Part shown: positions 45,701-57,500 of the stretch, one piece after another | Position numbering within the stretch: position 1 is the stretch's first letter | Layout of the letters: the number at the start of each line of letters is the position of its first letter | NCBI RefSeq assembly: GCF_008831285.2 | Contig: NC_045139.1 | Location: 21,806,412-21,870,411 of the forward strand | Reading direction: 5' to 3' | DNA: 64,000 nt | Origin: Nymphaea colorata | Lineage: Eukaryota; Streptophyta; Magnoliopsida; Nymphaeales; Nymphaeaceae | The notes under the pieces: generated by a model | What the model saw: the letters and a program-made list of their open reading frames with translations, nothing else | Database searches by the model: none | What the model was told of the DNA's origin: nothing | Position numbers and translations under genes: made by a program

Positions 45701-47478
45701 AATTCTTTATGTTAAAGTATTATACTCACATCTACTTTAATGTATGGAAACATGAAAAAAATGAATTCCCACAAGAAGAAAGAGCATATCTACATAAATG
45801 GGCTATGCATGAATATGCATGATTTTACATGTATTGAAGACATAATTGTAGAAAATTATTCAAAGAACCTGCAAGTCCTCACACTAATGCCAAATAGTGA
45901 AATTCAAAAATAAGCACAACATCCCACAAGTTCATTGGGTGTCCATTGCCAACTATTTTGCTGAAGATAAGTCGAAGTTATGTATATGACAATCGTATAT
46001 TAATGAGTTTGTAACATAAAGACAACATTACATGAAAAATTATATGTACTTCGTATATTAAGGTGTTTTCATATTTTAAGAAATCAACGAAAAAAATGTA
46101 TAGGTGCTTGCTAAACAGAAGTATTTGCATACAACCAGTACACAAAGTTTTGTATTTTTCAAGGAGAATGAGGAACATGTTATTTGTGTTAGTGTATTAT
46201 ATGACTGTATATTAATTGATATTTTGTATTACCATATACCATTTGGGAAAAGTTCTGAGTAGCCATCACGTACGGAGCTTTTCATTGCTACTACGATTAA
46301 ATAAGAACCCGAACTACTCAAACCCTGAAACCAATGTTATGATTCCAAGTCTTATTTGAACAATTACATTCTTCTATCTTATATGTTATCATATACTTAA
46401 ATAATTACATTGTTCATGATATATGTTATCATATATTGTAGTATCAACTAAAAGCGCAATTCCAAATAATGCCTAAAAGGACACAAGATAAACTTGAAGT
46501 GAAGATGTTTACTCTTGGGTGATGGGACACGAGAAGTGGTAGAGTATGGATGATGGGGCTTGGTGTCAATCTTTCCCAGTTTATTTCATATTCTAATTCG
46601 AACATCATACGTACTTTGTGGGAACAAAATGCATTACTAAAGAATAAAGTTTTTGCGCTTGAGTCTTAGTTTATTCAATCTCAACAATAATTCCAAGAAT
46701 TTCAGGCTCAGGTTATTCAATTTATATCACAATAGCTTAGTGATATAGGCTACGTAACATTTAATTTGATTTAATGAGTTTTATTTGTTAAAATTCATTT
46801 CTAATAATCCTAACATTTTTTTCTTATTGTTCATTATAGACATGTAGACACTGCCAAACTTTGCATGATTTTCACCTTAGCGATGAGATTACAGTGGGAG
46901 CAATTTATGTTCATGTTTTGTAACTTTGAACTATAGTAAATCAGTTGTATGCAATATAAATTCGAACATTTGTTATATATATTTGTTTGGTTTATGAACA
47001 TTTGATTGTTTCGTTCGTTTCGTTTGATATATGAAATATGTAAGCAAATTAATATACGTACTTCCTATTTTCAAAAAAATATGTCTTATGCGGATTAGGA
47101 AAAAAAATAAAACATTTTCACTGATGCATAAAGTTGTGTCGATAAAGATTAATAACGACATTTATCTAGACATCAGTAAAGTTTTACTGACATCTATACA
47201 ATTGTTGGTATAGAATTTTACCAATGTTCGCAACATTGTTGGTAAAAAAGGACTATTACTGCGCACTTGGATGTTGGTAGTAATTGTATTTACCTACGTG
47301 TTATGATGCGTCAGTAATGTGGCTACATTGACGTATTGCTCTGGTATGTCTGTGATGATTTTGACCGACGCTCGCTTCATCAACAGTCAACAAAAACATT
47401 GGTAAGACCATTACCGATGCATGACAAAGTTTCACAGACATTTTTTGGCCGTTGGTGATGCCTCAGTTTTTTGTAGTG
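42761..47478 (+). mobile_element. CACTA (En/Spm-type) DNA transposon, 4.7 kb, decayed
   Basis: The left end CACTACAAAAAAAG and the right end TTTTTTGTAGTG are inverted CACTA termini. Both subtermini (42800-43210 and 47120-47470) carry many copies of TTTTACCAATGTC, ACCGACG and related words in both orientations, as in CACTA elements. The interior encodes a broken transposase. A matching 3-bp target duplication is not seen (TGT left, CAT right). It lies at the end of the copia-P 3' LTR: the right flank CATAA matches the expected continuation of that LTR. Confidence 0.88.
44184..45560 (+). pseudogene. CACTA transposase remnant (transposase-associated and Transposase_21 domains)
   Basis: 44184-44405 encodes YVTCVKQFFDYVVAHN, RRPCVTCNN, DVLDHIICSGFVQTYVCWEY, the transposase-associated domain near the N-terminus of plant CACTA proteins. 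After a gap, 44560-44760 has frame-broken KKFIWVD and related blocks. 45048-45269 encodes SFAIEARNVCLDLASNGFNP, NLPPWMCMKQLYILLSLIIS and PYTNDMDVYL, the Transposase_21 core. 45290-45410 continues with WAEGIRVFDFHR. Stops and frameshifts throughout. Farther down, 46510-46560 reads WDTRSGRVWMMGLGVNLSQ, like the C-terminal region. Confidence 0.88.
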
Positions 47479-49024
47479 CATAAATGGTATTCAAACATAT
47501 ATATAAATCTAGTATGTTCACCATAAGTATCATAAAATTTAAGATTGCCTCATAAGCTTTCTAGTCAATTTTCAAAATCAGTCTTTGTCATGTTCAATTT
47601 TTTCATTCTTATGATAAAGTAGGTTTGGGCAATCACATTCTCCTTTTTGGAATTTGGGAACGATATTTGCATGTGTAATCAGTTGAGGATGACTTTTACA
47701 TGTGTGTAGGCAGTTTCTGTCAAGTTTTATGTTAATCCCTAGTCATTGGCTAGATCTTCCTTTCGTTTTTCGAAAGTGTACTATTGCTATTTTACAATTT
47801 GGAATTTCATAAGAAGATCTTTGAAGTCATCTAATCTACATTTGCCTTTGATTTCAAACTAGATAAGGTTTTTGCATGTTTCTTTTGCATGAGTCTTCCA
47901 CAAGCATTCAATAGGTTCTGTCTAGTTGCTTGAGATTTTGAAGTAGTTAAGGTCATGTTCTCACCATATGCACTATGTTATTTTCCCCATGCATGCATAC
48001 ATCTAGTTTTAGGAATGCATTGAGGGAAGAAATGCACAACAATGGATCTTTCTTTGTGGCTTTTCTATGACGTCTAGACATTCCCAGATTGGGTGCATAT
48101 CTTTATTTACTAACCTATTTGTTATGTTGTCGAGGTTCTGTAGCTACTTTTATCTTTTCTTTTGTCATTTCTTCTATCATAATTCAATTCAAAGATTGTA
48201 ACATCTAATTGGAGAACAATTTAGTAGATGTTTTTTCCCCTTTCGCTCAAGTTTAGGATTGCATCTCATATAATTTGTTTTCCATTCAAGCATGATGAGT
48301 TAGTTCATTCATATGCACATACTGGATAATCTTACACTCGATGGGTGAATGTTCCACATGTTCACTATTCTTCAAGAGATTAGAGGGTCAAAACCTAATA
48401 CTTATAGTGCATCAAAATCTATCTACCAAGATGTTATAAATGACATTAATATCTTTTAGGGCATACTTTACAATATCAACATGTTTTCATTGTTTCTGAA
48501 AACCTTTTCCAAAACATCGTACTTGTGGAGGTTACATATGATTCACATACTTGGACTATTTTTTAGATGCTTAGAGATATTCATTAAATGGGTTATAAAT
48601 CTAGTTGCAAAGAGGACCTAAATCTCTCCAAAGCTCTTTAGCATGCTATTTCCAGAGGCAAGTCATTTCTAAAGTCATTTCTAAATAGTTGGGTGAAACC
48701 TCAAAAATAGTGTATGAAACAAAGTTGCAACCAAAATGGTACCTATCCTTGACCGATTGAATTATTCTTTTCTATATTCTCCGAATGATATCATTAAGAT
48801 ATCAGCTTCTTGCATGTTATCGCTGGAGTCTTAGGTTCAACTTAGCCTATATTTCAATACTATCATGCTTATTCAGATGAAGGTTGGAGCATAACCCTCC
48901 ACAACTTAAAAGTTGTTTACAAACTTATTGTGCATAAAGTGAATACATTAGGCACCCGGCATTTTTCTTTACAGGAAGATGTATTGGTTGCTGATTTAAA
49001 GCTTACAGGAAAGTTAGATATTTA
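47479..49024. other. Intergenic, possible decayed copia-related DNA
   Basis: TGGTATTC (47486-47493) just after the CACTA element could be a decayed primer-site-like sequence following the split LTR. No coding motif was recognised in the remaining 1.5 kb. Confidence 0.3.
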
Positions 49025-49283
49025 ATCGCTTTTGCTTCCCCGGCAATTAGATGCGTCCCGTATTTGGCAAAATTAGGTGAAAGGAGAGAAGGAATAAGTA
49101 ATGGCACTTGATAAACATCTATCGAAACAGAAAGGGAAGATGACTTGCTAAAATAAAGGGGGCAAGTGCAAAAATTAGCATTGGCATGTTCAGGATAGAC
49201 ATTTTGTAAAGGAAATTTAGTAAGGGTGCTTTCGAAATGCCCTTTTTTCATTTGGCGTGCCAGAACCTGAGTTCAAGGGAGGA
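49025..49283. repeat. Dispersed repeat, copy B (upstream of HP30-like gene)
   Basis: Diverged partner of 45-285, in the same orientation. It lies about 1.1 kb upstream of the HP30-like start codon. Shared ordered blocks include GGTGAAAGGAG, TTGATAAACAT, TTGCTAAAATAAA, ACATTTTGT, GAAATGCCC, CATTTGGCG and GAGTTCAAGG. Confidence 0.6.
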
Positions 49284-49439
49284 TCAAGGTCATACCCAAA
49301 ATGCTCGATTCTTATTTACTAGCTTTAAGGTCTGCCAACTGAGTTTCCAATAAGTGAGAAGTTAACGATCCATATTCCAAAAAAATGCCCAAAGGCTTAT
49401 AAAGGGCATATTACCTCTTGCTTTTAGAGTTTTGTACTC

Positions 49440-49790
49440 CGTCAGCTTGACCAGCTTGAATTCGACTCAACTGACATATAGCGCTGCTTGGTCTCGACTT
49501 CAGCTTTACAAGGTGAACTTGAGCTCGACATGCTTAAGCTCGTCTCTTAATATATATTTTATGCTTAAAATTTCCTCGTTTTTATTCAAGTCATTTTAAG
49601 TTTTTTTCAAATTACAAAATAATTATTAGTATTAGACAAGTCTAATCGTGTCAAGTTCATCCAACTCGAACTCAACTCATTTCCAAACTTGAGTTATCAG
49701 TTATGCTCAAACTTGACCCGTTTAACTTACAAGTCGAGCTTAACCGAGTGAGTTCGGGTTGAGACCGAGTTGATTCTTATTGAACATTCT
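49440..49790. mobile_element. CTCGAG-rich short element remnant
   Basis: Recurrent GAGCTCGA/GACTCAACTCG words in both orientations (ACTTGAGCTCGACATGC, GTCGAGCTTAACCGAG). Similar in style to 55759-56261. Ends not defined. Confidence 0.4.
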
Positions 49791-50279
49791 TAGTCTTTGT
49801 CTAGAGTGGGCTCAATGCTTGTCAACTGTTAAAATGCACCTACATGATCACGTATTCAGCAACATAGCGTGCACATAAATCAATAACACTCACGGGTGGA
49901 GCAGGGATCCCTTCATATTTTTTTAAAACGTAATAAAACATATTTTTTAAATTTCAATATGTGGGGTCATGGCCCCTGCCGCTCTCTCCATGCTCCTCCT
50001 CCCTGTATAAAAAAATTTTAAAAATTAAATTTCAAGGCTCGTTAAAATTTTAAAACATAATTCGGTTCCTAATCAACCAGCTACGTTCTTACGTTGTGCC
50101 CGGGCCCCTATGAGCGTCGAACGAATCAGCCGTCTGCTGATGGACTACACACCCGTTTCATGCACCGGTTTACGGACTGGCTGTACGTATTAACAGCTCC
50201 GCCTCCGAAACCGCACACCGCTTCGTTAGTAGGCGCGGATGACGCGAGACCTCGTTTTTTTTTTTTTCCGAATCCAAAT

Positions 50280-50359
50280 TTAATATATACGAAGCCTTCC
50301 TCACCCGTCCCACACAGAGAGGGAGAGAGAGGGAGAGTTGAGCAGAAGAGGGTTCGAAG
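50280..50359 (+). promoter_or_regulatory. HP30-like core promoter and 5' UTR
   Basis: TTAATATATAC at 50280-50290 is a TATA-like box. A start site about 25-30 bases downstream would leave a purine-rich (GAGA) 5' UTR of about 40-50 bases before the ATG at 50360. Transcription start is inferred, not seen. Confidence 0.45.
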
Positions 50360-50674
50360 ATGGGGGAAGCAGCGGGGCAGGGTGTTGTCGAGGTTACAAC
50401 AGCGTCCAAGAAGGAAGTTGGGTTCCCTTTTCCTGGCCCAATTGCTCAGTTGCAGATAAGATTCAGGGCTTTGGAGAATGGGTTTAAGACATGGCTCAGC
50501 AAGCAATCCCTTCCCGTCGAAGCGGCCATTGTTACCGCCACCAGCGCCGCTCAAGGTGCTGCCATCGGCGCCTTCATGGGTACTCTCACTGCAGACGTTT
50601 CCTCCTCTCTCCCAGTCCCTCCTCAAGGCGCTGCTCTCAATCCCCAAGCCATGGCATCCCTTCAACAGGCTCAG
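50360..50674 (+). CDS. HP30: HP30-like exon 1
   Basis: 105 codons, starting MGEAAGQGVVEV and ending MASLQQAQ before a GTATTT donor. Includes the first Tim17-type membrane segment. Confidence 0.87.
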
Positions 50675-53307
50675 GTATTTCCTCTCTTCTCTTCCTGCTT
50701 TTTTCTGGCACCATGTCGTTTCCATTTTTTTTTCTCTCATCCCTTCCTTTCTAGTCTTCTTGAGCTCGGTGTCTACGAATTATTAGTTTGCTTTCATGGG
50801 TGTCCATGCAACGGCTTTTGGTTTGGCTACATAGAAGTGCGCGTAGAACAACTGTTAAATGATATCATTCCTTGCTCTTTTCCATTATGTTGTTGCTCGA
50901 ACACGCATATCTGTGGTGGGTTCCCGTCCTTGATTGGGCTAAATTTTTCTTATGCCTGCTTGGTGGGGACCTATATTATGTGCATCTGGTGAATGGCGTT
51001 AAGTTGCGACGTCCCGCAGGTGATGGGTTCTTCCGTGAACTTTATTTTCCAGAGATTATCTACTCCTTATGCTTACCTTTTTATCATTTCGTAGAAAAAA
51101 AGAATCTCTTGTGTGCTTCTTTAAAGTGGAAGCTCACTTGCTTGCGTTGGTCCATTCTCGTAGCTTTCCTACCCCCAGGATCTTGCAGTAAATCCTCCAG
51201 CCGCTCCTGCTTTTACCTTTAACTGTCCTTTATGTATTATCTTTTGACCATCCAAGAGCATGAGTGCAGGAACCAAGATGTATAAAGATGGACATGCACA
51301 ACACTGTAAAAATAGTCTCGACAAATGTAACACAACCTCCAAATCTTATTTGAAATGATAGTTTTCTAGGTAGAAAGTGCTCCCTGGTTTTCAAATTCCG
51401 ATGCAGAGGGCGGCACACAAGCTCTTCTATGCCAAGTGACCTTCAATGCCAATAAAAACTAATGGACAGCATGTAAATATTACCAACCTAGGTTTTGGCT
51501 GGAGTTCCATGGACAGTGTTTGACACGGCTTGTCAGAGAGGGAGAAGGGAGAGGGAGAGAGAGAGGATGGTATCCCCAGGTTTGGTTGTGATCTCATGTG
51601 CCTAGGATAAAAGTAAAAACAATTATTTCATTTGATTTAAGGACATAGACATAACGTATTTTTCTTGTTATATATCATGTTTTTCTAGAAGTGAGATAAT
51701 GATTTTTGACCCGTCAAATTTTGAAGCATTTTCAGCAACTATTTTTATGCTCTCGATCTTTGGTTTTACACCTTTAATCGACGTGTGTCAAATTTATTGT
51801 TTTTAAAAATAGACTCTGAAGTCATATTCAGCAATTTATTTAGCCATTTTTATCACTTTTTTGAATCAGCTTTGGGCAGAGAACATGGGGACAAAGAAAT
51901 TGGGTCACATCGTTCTTTTCATGCGTTGAGTTTTTTCTCAAAATGTCTTGAGTTCATTGATGTTTCTTAGGGATTGATTTTTTTTTTTTCAATAAGTTAC
52001 CTTCTTCATGAACATTAAGACAAATAAAAAAAATTGCACATGTATGTGAAAATTATCAGAAAGATATGGGCTTAATATTTTATGGTGAAAAAGTTAAAAC
52101 TAATGCCCCCCTTCTCTGAGTTCATTTCAAAAACTTCCTGCCTTCTTCATTTATGACTTACTATATTAACTTATTTCTATAGAACCATTCTTGTGTTGAG
52201 CCATGATATACTTTACAATGTTAGTGATTTCATGCTTAATTTTTTGTTATTTAATGTTACAAGCTTTAGCAGATTCTAAGGTTATTCAGTATTAAAAAAT
52301 TTAAATGTTAAAGTTATTTGTTCTTAAGAATTCTGATAGTTATAGGGTTATGTGTAACTATAGCAATATGCTAATCCAAAATTTGCAATTAAAATCGTTT
52401 CATTTAATTATTTTTTTAATTTAAAATCATCATAAACATAAGTATCTTGTAATTTACATTGTGATGAAAAATGTAAGATTAATTGGATAGACATTTCTGT
52501 ATAGAAATAATAATACATGTTTTTTTATTTTTAATTACGTAATTGCTATGTCACACGGGTGCGGATGCGATACGGGTGCGGATACGGCAATTTCAAATTT
52601 TTTGGATACGCGGACACGGTTGCATTAAATATTATAAAAAATGATAAGATTAAAAAAAACATTAAATTAATAGTTCACTCTTACAATCTTGTTAGAAAAT
52701 GTGTTTTATCACAAAAGTACTGAATATCTGAAAGCATTGTTCATGAAAAGAATTGGTTGCATCATAAAAAATTGATAAAATGAGTGGGATATAAATTTAT
52801 TCTGAAAGCTATTTTTTAAATGAGTGGGATATAAATTTAAAGTTAACTCATCTGTGTAGACGAGACATTTTCTAGTTTGTGGTGTCTCTTAGATTCACAC
52901 ACGCACACACACATACATATAGAAAAACTGGTATATCCCAGACCCCTTAGGTCAGAGACAAAAACCAGACCTTCTAAATTATTGTAAAAAAATGATTTTC
53001 AACAAAACATAAACATTCTATTATGTTTGTAAATATTAATTCAACACAAAACATGTTCTTATTCAAGTTGTTAAAAAAAAAAACACTTATTCTACTATAA
53101 AAATTTGGTCTCGTAAGAGCCGTTAATTTTTTATTACTAGAAAAACACGTTAAACTCAAAAAATGACTGTCTGAGTGCATGATTCTCATTTCTCACCAAA
53201 CCATTATTAAGATCATATCTATATGGCTATATTATACAAAAAATACTTTAGCAATTTTAATAGCCTGGTTTTTGAACTTGACCTAGTGGTCTAGGATCTA
53301 CCAATTA

Positions 53308-53344
<37 letters not shown>

Positions 53345-53757
53345 TATATATTATGATGGCTGCAGTATCTTTTTCAGCATTCTCTGGTTGTTTTTGATGA
53401 ATCAAATTGTATGAATGAACTTAGAACGTTTAAGTTTATAGGATTCAAAAAAGAAAAAAGTGAAATCATATGAGTTAGGTTGAATTCTATAAAATCATTT
53501 TTGTCAAGGCTAAGTCACATGAGTGCTGCAAATGGGCTGCTACACCCAAGGCTGTTGTACACTAGGTGTGTCATGGGTGCTTGATAATTGATAATTATTA
53601 TGTTTCATATTCTAATTCAAATGTATATATCTCTTTTATACTTATGCATGCAAACTTCTTTTGATGCGGATCTATATATATACATATATATATATATATA
53701 CTTATGCATGCAAACTTCTTTTGATGTGGATCTATCTATCTATATCTCTCTCTCTCC

Positions 53758-53798
<41 letters not shown>

Positions 53799-54504
53799 AA
53801 CATGAGACATTGTCTGATCTTAGTGATCAGATGCTTTTTTTTTTTTAAAGATGAAAGTGGGGAGACAATGCTTCGCCCTCCCCCTTGATACATATTGCAG
53901 GGGGAGGCTGTCGCCTCCCCTCTTTGGAGCTGGCACTGCAAAAAAAAAAAATGGTAGACTCCAAAACCTTTCAGGGTTTTGGGGCTCCCTTTGCTGCCTT
54001 GGCCAGGTTGGCACTATCTTTTCCTTTTTTTTATGGTGTTGAAAGGGCCATTCAATATCTCTCATTGGAAGGCGCACAACACATTGTATAGGGGACGATA
54101 CATCAACGTTGCTGTCCTTCACACCTATTTATATAATTTGTATGTATATATGTGGTTATTATATAATATAATTTCAAACGTGATACCCTGTGAACTACAA
54201 TTAGGTTGGCTAGATGGTTGATAAGTTATTTCACATGTCCTTGTACTTACTCAAGCTATGTGTGTGTGTATGTGAGAGAGAGAGAGAGAGAGAGAGATCT
54301 TGACAAATACCAATCTTAACAACCTGACTTCTAAGTGCATTGCTTGAATGACATACATATATAGCCCTTAGATCAAGCTTCCAACATATGCTCTATGGAG
54401 ATTTGCTAGTTAACAAACTATGTTACATAGGTACAGGTGTCGGTACAGGTACAAATCATTTTTTAAAAACTTGGGTGCGGGGGTACGGCCGTACACACAC
54501 ACAC

Positions 54505-54546
<42 letters not shown>

Positions 54547-57500
54547 AAAAATTACAAACAAAATAGCATATTCATAAATCATTACATCATGATCCAAAAT
54601 TTATAGATACTAAAAATTCCAAGACAAAAAGTCTGTCCTTTGGGAATTCCAAGGGACTGCTAGCCTACTTCCAAGTTCCATAGCTGTTCCAACTGTTCAC
54701 GGCGTGGATTTCCTCCCTGACTTCAATAATGCCACTATCAGCCAATGTCGGTTGTGGAAAAAATTGCGGGTCGAGAATGATGGATATACTAGATATATAC
54801 CAACAACAGTATATCTCTGATTGCCTAGACGAAACGCAGCCCCACGATAAAAAAACAGCCTTTAGAAAGAAGGGGAAACTGGAAAGACCAAGAAAAATAC
54901 TTGTGGTGGGAACGAAATGCATCTGGTGTTCTTCCTCGGGAGGCGTCTTCTTCTGCTGTGCACAGGGCAATAGGGCAAGAGAGAGGGCATAGGGCGAGGG
55001 GCGAAAGGGGTGAGAAGGCGATGGACGAGAGGGGCGAGAGGGTGAAAGGGGTGGGGGGAGGCGAGAGGGCAAGGAACGAGAGGGGCGAGGGGCGGAGAGG
55101 CGAGAGGGTGAAGGCATCATGCGAGAGAGGGAAAAAAATGGTTTTTTAAAACATATGATGGACCATTTTAGACTCGGCCAACTTTGACCGAGTTCGAAAT
55201 TGGTCAGATTCGACCTCAGGTACGTTGACTATACCCAGCACGGTCAATTCCGCACCTGGGCCGCACCCGTACCTGTGTCGTACCGGTACGGTGCGGGTAT
55301 ACATAGTTAACAAACTTGGGGATCTGATTGATCTTTTTAGAGTATGTTTACTACACCGTTTCAGGCCAAAATAGTAACATATATTCTGAGTGTAAATGAA
55401 GTAGACACAAACACTGAACAATGAGAAGCACAAAACAAGGTTTTCAGGAAAAATTATCAAGTCCTTTGTTTTATGGTTTATTTAGATTAGTCGATGTGAA
55501 CATAGAACAATAAAACATACAATACAAGGTGTTTATGCATTATAAGTTTATTTAATCCAGCATTTTGTGTTCCCACAAGATACTAGAAAATCGGCACTGG
55601 GAGTGTCCTTGTGGAACACGCTTGAGATGCCACCATTTCTATGGGAACTAAAATGTTGAGATTGTTGCCTAGAGTATACCTAAGAAACATGCTTGAGATG
55701 CATTTTGACATGTTCTCATCTTTTTGCAACCTTAATAGTGTAACGAGCTAGGGAGCCCTAGGGGTGGCCCCCCTAGTATGGCTGAAACCGAGCCGAGTCA
55801 AGCCCGAGCTTGGCCAGCTCGACTCGGCTCAAAAAACTCGAGCTCAGCTCGAACTTGAGTCGAACTCCTTATAGCAAGCTCCAGCTTAACTTGTGTACAC
55901 AAAATTGAGCTCGAACTTGACTCGTTTAACCCATTTAACTCGTTTAGTATTCACTCGTGTAAGCATTAACTTGTTTAACTTGTGTAAACGTTAACTCGAC
56001 TAACTCATTTAAATCGTATAATTCGTTTAACTCGTGTAACTTGTGAAACTAGTTTTGGCAATATTATATAGAGTACTAGTTTGCTAATCGAGTCGAGTAT
56101 AAACGAGTCGAGTTCTTGAAATCGAACTCGACTCGTTTATCATTTCGAGTATCTTTGTAAGTTCGAATTTGGCTCGTTTATAGACGAGTCAAGCATGAGC
56201 TGAGTTTTTTCGAGTGAGCTCAAGTCGAGCCCGAGTTACCTTGGCTTGTTGTGCAGCCCTAACAACAAGGTCTAAGGTGGTGCCTAGGTGATGTGGCCTC
56301 GTCCAGGTTCACATCCACCTTAACCCCTTGGTCCAGGCTAAATCTGCCTCTCCTCCCTACCGTCAAGATACCCACCACCTTCCAAGTGTTTCTTATTCAT
56401 CCGTATGTGCACATAGAACATGTATGACTGGGCATGGCTGCATCATCAACACTAAAGAAGTAGTTAGTCAATGGAGCTGCCATAATTTGGCAAAAGCAAG
56501 TAAGATGGTGGCCATCATTGCCTTGTGCTGCCTCTTGCAAAAAAGGAAAAGTCTTCCTTATCAATGATTAAAGCGTAGAGCAATTTTATGAAGACAAATG
56601 GAAAAGACAAAGATGCTTACATATGGGGAGAGGAGCAACAAAGGCAACTCAAGATGGCAACTTCGATGGGTTCATTAAGTTAAAGATGGTGGCTATTTGG
56701 AAATGACAGAGAAACCCACACAATATAATGAAAGCTAATATGTGGAGAACAAGACAAAGGCACCTTTTCTTGCCACGATTTGTGTAAAGAGAATATGAGT
56801 TGGATGGGAGACACCTCCATGAGAACATGATGGATGGTCATCAAAAGGAAGATGGATGAAGGATGTGTATATAAGAGCATTTGGTTCTAGTGTGAAAAGC
56901 CATAGAAGCCCCCCATGTTGGCATATTCCTGTGTCATTTGGCTCAAGACTTCTTGGACGCATTGGAGGGGGGAAGGACTATGAGATAAAGACAAAATACA
57001 AGAGGCCAGACAACAAGAAAGTAGATGGATCCATGCCAATCTTATCATCATTTGGATTCAACTATTTAGGAGGGGATTGGAGATTTGCCATTTACGCATT
57101 TCGTTTTTAATTTATTTCCTTTCTAATCAGTTTTCCTGTTTACCATAGGATTTGTTATGAATTCGTTATTTAGTTCAAGAAAGTTGGGCGTTGCTTTAGG
57201 GATTAGTTTGGGATGCCTATCTGTATTTATGTTTTTTTTCTCTCTTGTAATGATAATGAAGCATTGAATAAAAAGCATTGTTCTCCTTTGGTGTGAAAAT
57301 TCAACTTATGTTCTCTTTTATTCTTTCATCAAATTCCCTTGAAGTTCGAGCTAGTCCCGACCCCTTCTTGTTGTCATCAACAAGCATCTCGTGTTGGAAG
57401 TGATTCTCAAACTCTCCTCACCAAATCAAGCATTACACAGGCACCTTGAAAAACCATCATATATTGCATGCTCTTCCTCATAGGTATTCTTTTTGTTAGG

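Noticed and set aside
49340-49420. Possible CRISPR-like or regular short repeats near the HP30 promoter
   Set aside because: No regular spacing; only scattered CTCGAG-type words, and the DNA is a plant nuclear genome.
50126-50740. 204-codon minus-strand frame opposite HP30-like exon 1
   Set aside because: Shadow of a conserved sense exon whose protein family is clear.
53820-54122. Candidate SINE at 53.8-54.1 kb because of a poly(A)-like run
   Set aside because: No tRNA-like or 7SL-like head, no A/B boxes and no target duplication could be seen.
54665-55120. 151-codon Pro/Ser/Arg-rich minus frame in E3
   Set aside because: Low-complexity GGCGAGAGGG-type repeats explain it; no domain. Recorded as E3 cargo instead.
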